A stretch of DNA of 64,000 nt. It comes from Ambrosia x helenae. Lineage: Eukaryota > Streptophyta > Magnoliopsida > Asterales > Asteraceae. Shown in pieces: positions 56,265-64,000 of this stretch. The stretch lies in the NCBI GenBank assembly GCA_030844895.1, contig JAUTDX010001409.1, forward strand, positions 24,032 through 88,031. The letters run 5' to 3'. Each line of letters opens with the position of its first letter. The first letter of the stretch is position 1. The notes beneath the pieces were generated by a model. The model ran no database searches, was not told the origin of the DNA, and worked only from the letters and a program-made list of their open reading frames with translations. The position numbers and the translations under genes were made by a program.

Positions 56265-57074
56265 TTAGAAAAAATTCATACTAAAGGCATTGTATTGCTT
56301 GAAACATTTAATCCTTGCCATTATCACTTACTTTATCACAAAAACAATGGGTTAAATTGTGAGGTGCTTGTACATACTCTTAATTATGATTTCCACATGT
56401 AATGTTTGATCCTTATCATTTAAAAAAGAATTATACATGAACATGCATCATTTTTAGGGATGCAATCATCAATGGGGATCAATAGTTAAATAGAATATAC
56501 TTTAAATGGGGAGCAATGGAAAATTTCGTAAAACATTTTTAGTAGAGTTAATAGCCAAATTCGTCTTTGAGGTTTGGCCAGTTTAGTCACATCAGTACAA
56601 AATCGAAACCTTTTATATATGGGTCCTTCAGTTTTACTTTTTTTTTTTTTTTTGCCAAATTCGTCCCTGAAGCTAACCCAATTAAATATTGTTTGTTAAG
56701 TTGAGGGGTATTTATGTCTTTTTACCTGACTCTTATTTTTTAACATTTTTTATCGAGTGGGACCCACCTCTTTCTCTAAGCTCTATCTCTCTTGTCTCTC
56801 TTTTATAATACTCAAATTTTCCATAGAACATAAGGTGCATTTGCACCACCACCACTACCAAACACCCACCACCATCACCACCACCACTATATCACATCCA
56901 TCAAACACCCACCACCATTGTCTCTCCTCCACCACTGTCCCACCTCCCCACGCACTCACGATCTCCTTCTTCTTCTTCCTTAGACCCACGCACCACCGCC
57001 ACCACCATAACCTCCAACCTTCACCCTCACACAACCACCAAAACATCAGTCGTCGACAACCACCCAGTCACCCA

Positions 57075-57295
57075 CAACCCCACCTGAACCCACAACCCAC
57101 AACCCCACCTGAACCCACACGTCGACAACCATCGCACCACAACCCCACCTAAACCCACAACCCCACCTGAACCCACATCGTCGGCCTCCTCTGTCTCTGA
57201 TAACCCTAACCTGCACAATCGAAACCCTGACCTGCACAATCGAAACCCTAACCTGCACAACACTTAACCCAATCGAAACCCTAACCTGCACAAAA
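57075..57295. repeat. Tandem repeats inside the MULE
   Basis: Units of CCCACAACCCCACCTGAA at about 57075-57175 and of AATCGAAACCCTAACCTGCA at about 57205-57295. Open frames on both strands over these are repeat artefacts. Confidence 0.85.
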
Positions 57296-57310
57296 CCGGT
57301 CTCTTCTCTA

Positions 57311-57332
57311 CTCTCTCTCTCTCTCTCTCTCT
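57311..57332. repeat. (CT)n microsatellite
   Basis: Uninterrupted CT dinucleotides within the MULE interior. Confidence 0.9.
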
Positions 57333-57776
57333 GTCTCAGCTTCTCTCTCTATCTTTCTTCAGTGTTGTGTATGTGTGTTTATTCTTAAAGGTTTTTGTTT
57401 TTTTTTTCCTTGTATCTAAAGGCTAAATATAAATACAAAATCAAAATAAATTAAGTATACAAAATGTCTAAAATGCACTCGATTTTGTAGGTAAAAAGTC
57501 AAAATAGCCCCTCAACTTAACGATAATATTTAACTGGGTTAGTGTTATGGACGAATTTGGCAAAAATAAAAAAGTTAAATTGAAGGACCCAGGTGTAAAA
57601 GGTTTTGATTTTGGACTAATGTAGCAAAACTGGTCAAACCTAAGGGACAATTATGGCTATTAACTCTTTTTAGTAATATAAGGATTAATGGGAAATCAAT
57701 TGGTTGGAATAAACAATTTTATGCCATTAATCTTGTCATAACATATTCTAATTTGTTTTTTCAATAATTGGATGAC

Positions 57777-59947
57777 TGATGTCGTGGGTTTTAGCAAAAC
57801 TTAAACTCCTTTTCTTTAAAAGTGACTAAGTGCTGAAGGAGATGCCGAGAGTTTTGGTAAAAAGGAAATTAAGTTGGAAAACGGTGGTACGATTTCAAGT
57901 TTTAAATTTATAAAGTAAAACGATAATTGCTCAACGGTCTAGACCCCATAGAACAAGCAACTGTACCTATCGTGAGTAGTATAGAGATGTGGAAGTACTG
58001 AGTATCGAACCCAAAGGACACGATTTCCACTACTCAGCTTTAAGTTGCTTTTAATAAGAGAAAATATAGTAAAGAGAGAGAGAAAACGAGAATGACCAGA
58101 GTAGAAATCAATAACCAAAAAGAAGTGTTGCTTTGGGATCTGACTATCTTTGGGACAAATTAATAGTAATTATTTAGTTGAGTGGTGTTGTCAAGTTGCG
58201 CACTTATGCTTAACTTGGAGTTGCAACCGCATTCTCCAGAGGTGACTGTTCTCGCATAACTAGTTGTGTTCTTGTTTAAAATGAGGGTCTCCCAAACCGT
58301 TAAGCTCACCTCTCAACAATGAAAAACGGATTACTCAAGACTGTATGCATCCAACCCCAAAGAATCCACCCCCAGTGTTGCGATAAAGACATCTAATTAC
58401 TTAAAAAAACTTTTATGGACAACTTGTCGGTGGCCGGAGCATGACCGAACAACCTACCACTTGATATCATAGGTGAGTCGTGACTAACCAGAACACGTGC
58501 ATCCCCTATTTGAATTAATTAATCTTTCAAAAAGTGATTAGTCTATTATTAACTGTGCGGCAGTATAATAATGAAAGAAAAGAAAAACTGTTTTCTTTCA
58601 ACACGGGTTCACCAATCCTTGACCTGCGCCAAAGCTTTCACATAGACAATGAGGCTAAGTCGCAAAATCAAGTCTTGGCTTATCACCAGAACCAAGTATA
58701 AAGACCGTACCGACCCTAAGTGAGATCTCTGATAGTAGAGGATTGAGCCACTAAGTGTGTGTATTTCTACCCACAAATGGGCCAATTACTACTCGTGGGA
58801 TTAGGTTAGCTTACAAGTGCATGGGTTGCTACACACCATGGGTACACTCATAAGTCCTCCCACTTCCTATTAAGTCACCCACAAGACCAAATACTAAGTG
58901 ATTAGTTCGTTAATTCATCAAACAAAGTTTAGTAAAAAGAATTAGACAAGAACAAAAACACCCAATTCAACAAATAAAAATAAAAACTATATAATTCATA
59001 CCAAATAAGTCTTCACCCAAGCAACACTCTAGTATCCTAGCCAAAGATTGGCATTACAACATGCACTCTAATTTGGGTGTATGAAGAAACACATAGTAGT
59101 GGTTGTTTTGTGGATTAAAGAGGGTTTTTGGGTGATTTCTAGTGATCTCTCTCAAGCTCTCAAGTCAAGTAGTGTTTTATGGAGTGATCCCAGGCACCAA
59201 AGGTCACTTACTAGACCCCCAAGATGGCAGAAATGAAAGAGAGACTGAGTGGAATGGATAGGTGAAGGGATGCTCAAATGAGGGGTGGAGACCTCTATTT
59301 ATAGGCAAAACAGCTCAAGCACGCCCATGCTCAAGGTTTGGCATGCCCACGCTCGATAGCAGATATTGTTGCAGAGTCCTTGTTGCAGAATTATCCCCTT
59401 TTGTGCCTTGCATGGCCGTGCCACTACATGTGGCACGCCCGTGCTTCCTGCCTTGTGTACCAGAATTGTCATTTTTGTCGGTTCGAAGCCTTAGTGAACA
59501 CGTTTTGATATGCACGGCCGTGCTTGATGAAGTGGCACACCCGTGCTCTTCTGTAAAAGCTGAATTTGGCCTCTGTTAACTTGGAAATGTTGACTTGTTG
59601 ACCTGGGACAGGTGCATGGTTGTGCACGGTCAAAGCGCGACCTTGATGCATCTGAAACAGATCCGAAAGTCTTCAATTCCTTGTCTTTCGTGTTGTTTTC
59701 CTTCCTGGGCTTCAAAAACTTGCATGTGGGAGACTAGGTTATTGTACCATGTACTCTTTTGCCCCCTAGAAGCTTGTTCTCCACTCAAAACGTGCCTTTT
59801 CTTTTCCTTTTTGCTTTTTGCTTCCAAGAACCTGCATTTATCTCACAGAAATGTTTTAGATATATTTTATAAAGATAAAAGCATAATAAAATGTGCAAAA
59901 AGTAGGATTATTACATATGTAAAACATATTAAATTATCGGCACATCA
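57777..59947 (-). mobile_element. Solo LTR 3, 2.2 kb
   Basis: Starts TGATGTCGTG and ends CGGCACATCA (inverted ends), flanked by ATGAC on both sides (57772-57776, 59948-59952). On the minus strand a TATA box CCTATAAATAGAGG (about 59292-59305) lies just downstream of a cluster of GCACGGCCGTGC-type palindromes (59318-59630). No coding region. Lineage uncertain; Gypsy is likely from the length. Confidence 0.82.
59318..59630 (-). promoter_or_regulatory. Palindrome cluster in the U3 of solo LTR 3
   Basis: AGCACGCCCATGCTC (59318), GGCATGCCCACGCTC (59340), GGCCGTGCCACTACATGTGGC (about 59413-59433), GCACGCCCGTGC, the perfect GCACGGCCGTGC (59512-59523) and GGCACACCCGTGCTC (59533) precede the TATA box in the LTR direction. 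Confidence 0.6.
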
Positions 59948-59984
59948 ATGACTATCATCTTGGTTTCAATAAATTGTAAGGTTC

Positions 59985-60310
59985 ATAGAATCTCTTAAGG
60001 ATGTTTCATAAGATCATGAAAGTCCATTTTATTATTATTTAGTATGTTTCTTAATTTTGATTATTGTATAATTGATGAACATAGATGTTATGATTTATGT
60101 GATTATATGATGAACATGAAGGTTTATCTTACAAAGAGAGAAAACTTATGAGTTTAACTAAAAAATACACCAACGAAGAAACTTAATATATATCTTCATT
60201 TCACACTAAATTAGAAAGAGATGAGCACTATCTAAACTTAATCTTTAATTTTTAAATTGTCTAATGCACTAATTTATCCGGTGTAACCTCGGAGGTGTGG
60301 TCTTTACGGA
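59985..60310 (+). repeat. Direct repeat, copy 1
   Basis: GATGTTTCATAAGATCATGA and following sequence through AATTTATCCGGTGTAACCTC; the second copy is 61470-61517 plus 63704-64000, split by an insertion. No coding. Family not recognised. Confidence 0.65.
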
Positions 60311-61074
60311 CGGTACATACGGTTTGGGTTGTTGTTCTTTAGAATACAGGAGCGTTATCTAAGTGGGGCGTGAAATTTGTTTTAAGATTGTAGTATTGTC
60401 ACAATGATATTAAAATTATATTACTAAAAAATTGTAAAGATGCTCTATTTATACATTATAGTACACAAAACCTATAGAAATCCAAAAAAAAAAATATAAA
60501 TATATTTTTATGTGAATAACTCAATTCAAGCCGTTGTCTTTGACACGAATAATTTGAACCACATCTTATTGTAAATAACTTAAGATAATATACTGCAAAA
60601 CTAATGAAATGTTTTAGATGGGTTTTTAAAATAAAGTTTTACATGGTTTTGATAATTCAAACGGTTCATTACTCTCGTTACATGTAGCATATGTTGAACC
60701 ACAGTAACATTCTTGAGGATACTATATAGGGAAGAATAACTTGGTGCTATTGTGAATAAGATTAACTATTCAAGCTTTATTACCTATATGTAGTCTTCGT
60801 AACAAGTTGGTGTTGTTCAAAGCAAATTTGTGATTGTTCAAATTTAAAAGTTGCACATTGAAAATATGAACTTGTACTTATGAGTGCATGGACTTCTATT
60901 GAGGGAGTACCTCAACACATAATGCAAAAGAATATTGTTGTGATGATTTTAGATAGATGACAAAAGTGTTAAGAAGATAATAACACTTTGAGATTTGAGA
61001 TTCATATTTCGTCTATATATCCGTTTAAATTATTTAGAAGTATTTATCACTTTATAAATTAATTTTAAGAGTGT
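60311..61074. other. AT-rich sequence, nothing recognised
   Basis: No domain, RNA gene or transposon end is seen in these 760 bases. Confidence 0.45.
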
Positions 61075-61292
61075 GTTCGGTATAGGTACCCACATTTAGA
61101 GGTTTTCGGTTTCGGTATTATCGGTATCGGTACGGGATCGGTATGGTATCGGTATTTTAAGGTAAAATACCGATACCATACCGGTACTGTACCGTATGTG
61201 TTCGGTATCGGTATTGGGGTTTGAGAGTTTTTGGTATCGGTTTTTTTTAGGATCAGTATCGGTTAGTACAGATACCGTCCTGAGCTCATCCC
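61075..61292. mobile_element. hAT-like MITE fragment with GGTATCGGTA repeats
   Basis: Many GGTATCGGTA/TACCGATACC units with inverted order around 61160-61180, and a right end GAGCTCATCCCTA like the termini of hAT-type MITEs. The left end is not clear. Confidence 0.5.
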
Positions 61293-61469
61293 TACATGCA
61301 ATATCTTACAAAGAAATAAGTCAATGCGAATTAATTTCCATGGAAAATAATTTTAACGTAAAATAAGGGAAAAAATTGTTTCAAGAAATTGGATAAGAAG
61401 AGGGAAGTGAGGTCTAATGATACGATGGCACGAAATGAAAAGAACTGTTCAATCTCTTCAAATTTAAAC

Positions 61470-61517
61470 ATATTTGAATTTCTTAATGATGTTTCATGAT
61501 ATCATAAATGTCTATTT
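61470..61517 (+). repeat. Direct repeat, copy 2, first part
   Basis: GATGTTTCATGATATCATAA and GTCTATTT match copy 1 (about 60000-60040); it continues at 63704 after the Helitron-like insertion. Confidence 0.6.
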
Positions 61518-63703
61518 AAGATATTCTTATTAGCAAAGCCATTTATGCAATGCCATGTTGTACATTGTGCATGATTGGTGTTTTATGCATTGTTGGGTTG
61601 TAAGGGGTGTATTGGGAGTTGTACTGGTTGTTTATGACAAACCCATGTGCTGTGTGTACTCCATGTCATTTTCCTCTACTGCAACCTCTCGCCTCTCTCT
61701 ATTGCAACCTCAACCACCAATCCCTCAACTCATTGTGACACCGCTGCTCTTTTCTGCCGTCGTCTCATCGCCCTCGGTCATCTTACCGTCATTCATCTTC
61801 CTATCACGGATCTGCAGGTGTTATTTTAAATACCTAAACGTGGTGCTTTAGATAAATGTTTGGGTTTGTTCTTCGATATACATGTAGATTTGTAGCTTAA
61901 TTAGAGGACGACAGTCGATGGAGTTGGTTTGGTGAGTCGTAGACAACAATAGCTTCTTGCATGTTCTAGATTATTTTTTCCTTTCGTGTGATTACTCTAT
62001 TTTTGTTATTTTTAGGGTCTCTTTTGTTGTTTCTTCTTCTTTGTTGTGGTGGTTAATGATTAATTAGGTGATTGTGTTTTCTTTATGTAGGCTTTTGCCG
62101 TCGTCGGTGTCGCGGCGGTCGTGGGGCGGTGGTGTTTGTCCCTCTTTGTAAAGTGTTGGTGTATGTGTGTGTGTGTGTATATATATATTATATATTCGTG
62201 TGTGATGTGTGTGTGAGTTATTGGAACTTATGATGTTGAAAGATGGTTTTTGGGGACAGCGATGATTTAGGTTTCGGTATAGGTTATTTCCCGAACATAA
62301 TAATCCAGCCTAGGGTGAGATCTGACCCGTTTCTTGGCGGGGCAACCTGGATGGCATGAGGGAGGTTTATTCTCCCGATGTGCAACCGATGTTGCAGCCA
62401 TGGCGGTGTCTGACCCCTTTGTCGGATCTTAAGAGTACATATCTGACCCTTAATTCTCTTGAACTAAATCTCATATTGGGTTTTCTATGGCTGGAGTTTT
62501 GTGTCGTTCAGATGCAGGCCCGATTGGGTAAACGGGTCATATATGTTGGTGGAAAATGTTGGCTTTGTTAAGCAAATGAGGTAGGAAAATGTTGGCTTTT
62601 TTAGCAAGTGAGGCTGGAGAAATGTTGCCTTTACATTAATAGGCAATCAGGTTTGAGGACAATTTTTTTAGACAATAACCACATGAAAGGAAGGGTATTG
62701 AACCATGTTAGCATTATTGTTGATAATGCAACACCAGGCAACCAAATCTGGTATTTGATTTCTTTTTTTGGGGGTTTTATCATGTGTAAAGCTATAGGTA
62801 TTGTGTTTTATAAATTTTTGTTTTTTTTTCTTCAACCAAATCTGATCTTTTCATAAGTATATAATGTGAGAATTAATGGTCATTTTGGACACTGGTTAGG
62901 CTAAAAGACAAATATTTTGATACTAAGTTTATAAATTTTGTTTCAGGGACGAGTTCGGTTACTATCGTTTGTAGTAAGGCTATTTTCTACTTCAAGTGCA
63001 GCTGCAGCATTAGTTTACAACTCAAGTCTATTGGTTCTTTTGAAGGCAGAGATTCACAATGTCAAGGATACACTTATAAGTGTAAGCCTGTTCTGAGGTT
63101 TTTCATCACTAAAGTTCTTATTTTTAAATTTCATTTTGTTTTTTACAACTATTGATGTTCATATAATTTCGTGCTAACTTATTCATTTTGGAATGGAATA
63201 TGTTCTCTGGCCCATTATTTTTGCACTTATTTCATTAATCAGGTATTTTCATTCTAAGTTAGCTTTACATTCTGTTTTAGGTTGGTGGCCCGTACTAATC
63301 GTAGTGTATTAATTTGTTTATCGTATAATACCTGTATAGAATTCATCTGTTGAATTGATGTTGAGATCAAGGGATATGATGATTAGTGTCGGCTTTTATC
63401 TACAGAGATCAGTCTGACTTTAATAAAGATGTTGATATTCATGGCCGATTTTACGATTTGTAAAGATAACTGAAACTAATTTGTTATGTTTGTTATTTTT
63501 TTAAGTAAATTTTGTTTGGAACTATCGGGTCAAATGTAATATGCTTCGATTCGACAGTGCAACTTTAAATTAAGTTTTATTGTAGTGTATACGGACCATG
63601 TCACATCCACATTATCAAACCGGGAACGATTCGATTTAGCACGCGTATATAAAACACGATTATTAGGTTGCCCCCGCTACAATGCGCGAGGGTCTACACC
63701 TAC
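61518..63703 (+). mobile_element. Helitron-like insertion
   Basis: The 2.2 kb that interrupts copy 2 of the direct repeat. Its right end has CCCCCGCTACAATGCGCGAGG, then TCTACACCTAC followed by T, a worn form of a Helitron hairpin plus CTAG end like the one at 3362-3393. Contains a (GT)n(AT)n run (62164-62190) and possible gene fragments but no Rep/helicase. The 5' TC terminus is not clear. Confidence 0.5.
62947..63080 (+). pseudogene. Possible captured exon
   Basis: An acceptor-like TTTTGTTTCAG precedes a frame reading RVRLLSFVVRLFSTSSAAAA then LVYNSSLLVLLKAEIHNVKD, ending near GTAAG at about 63084. I do not recognise the protein. It may be an exon carried by the Helitron-like element, or chance. 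Confidence 0.25.
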
Positions 63704-64000
63704 TTTTATTACTATTTACTAATAAACTTCATTCTTGATCATAGCATGATTGATGGACATGGATGTTATTTTTAGTGTGATTATAGATTTATATGTTGAT
63801 CATGAATGTTCATCTTATGAAGAAAGAAAAACTTATGAGTTTTACAAAAAAAATCACATCAACAAAGAAACTTTAGTATATGTCTTCATTCCATACCAAA
63901 TTAGAGAGGATCACGCTCTAAACTTCATCTTCATATGTTCGAACTTTCAAATACACTAATTTATCTGGTGTAAACCTCAAGTGTGTGATCTTTTTCCGCC
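63704..64000 (+). repeat. Direct repeat, copy 2, second part (to window edge)
   Basis: TTTTATTACTATTT and ATTGATGGACATGGATGTTA to AATTTATCTGGTGTAAACCT match 60030-60310 in the same orientation; joined to 61470-61517 it restores the repeat without the insertion. Confidence 0.65.

Larger units (their letters stand above)
56545..57666. mobile_element. MULE-type non-autonomous element
   Basis: Perfect outer inverted ends GAGTTAATAGCC/GGCTATTAACTC extending as about 200-base inverted repeats (56545-56745 and 57480-57666), and a 9-bp TSD TTTTTAGTA at 56536-56544 and 57667-57675, the length typical of Mutator. The 0.7-kb interior is strongly CCACCA-rich with tandem units. No transposase. Confidence 0.9.

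Noticed and set aside
57027..57291. Gly/Val-rich frames such as VQVRVSI repeats on the minus strand
   Set aside because: They are translations of tandem repeats inside a MULE, open on several frames.
59262..59579. 105-codon plus-strand frame
   Set aside because: It lies over the palindrome cluster of solo LTR 3 and has no domain.

Overview
This is a stretch of plant nuclear DNA made almost entirely of transposable elements. I see no convincing intact host gene, no rRNA or tRNA gene and no bacterial feature. The organism is a flowering plant. Resemblance of the Copia and Gypsy proteins, the solo LTRs and the Helitron-like ends to repeats I recall from composites points to Asteraceae (inference from memory, not a search).

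Layout. 1-7,855: two SINE-like copies, a 5'-truncated LINE with a poly(A) tail, a Helitron-like 3' end, then old AT-rich sequence with a possible LTR remnant and a third SINE-like unit. 7,856-46,940: a five-level nest that target-site duplications (TSDs) allow to be unpacked. The oldest layer, E, is a plus-strand accessory ORF of a retroelement, cut at 41,444/41,445 by Copia element B (plus strand) and at about 41,807 by Copia element D (minus strand). B was hit three times: by a solo LTR in its leader (8,809-10,500, TSD TAAAA), by a full Ty3/Gypsy chromovirus A inside gag (11,292-21,936, TSD TGAAA), and by a second solo LTR inside its 3' LTR (24,092-41,317, TSD GTTGA). That solo LTR was in turn hit by a 14.4-kb Copia element C (25,253-39,610, TSD CAAGT/CGAGT). 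46,941-64,000: a PIF/Harbinger transposon with TTA TSDs, a second truncated LINE, two Stowaway MITEs, hAT-like and Tourist-like MITEs, a 1.1-kb MULE with a 9-bp TSD, a 2.2-kb solo LTR (TSD ATGAC), and a Helitron-like insertion inside the second copy of a 0.3-kb direct repeat.

Most unusual content. The Copia family (B, C, D) carries, downstream of pol, a large accessory ORF of about 1,170 codons in C: a helical N-terminal domain, Lys-rich patches, coiled coil, an acidic stretch and a conserved C-terminal domain. In C this ORF has its own promoter-like block (palindrome cluster, TATA box, splice donor, splice acceptor just before its ATG) that repeats the order of parts seen in the LTR. Two shortened relatives (B, D) have lost pol but both keep the C-terminal part of this ORF. 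The promoters in this family carry clusters of TTCGACC/GGTCGAA half-sites just upstream of the TATA box; an unrelated solo LTR has a different palindrome (GCACGGCCGTGC) in the same position.

All protein-coding elements are broken by stops and frameshifts, so they are annotated as pseudogenes. All gene functions refer to transposition.
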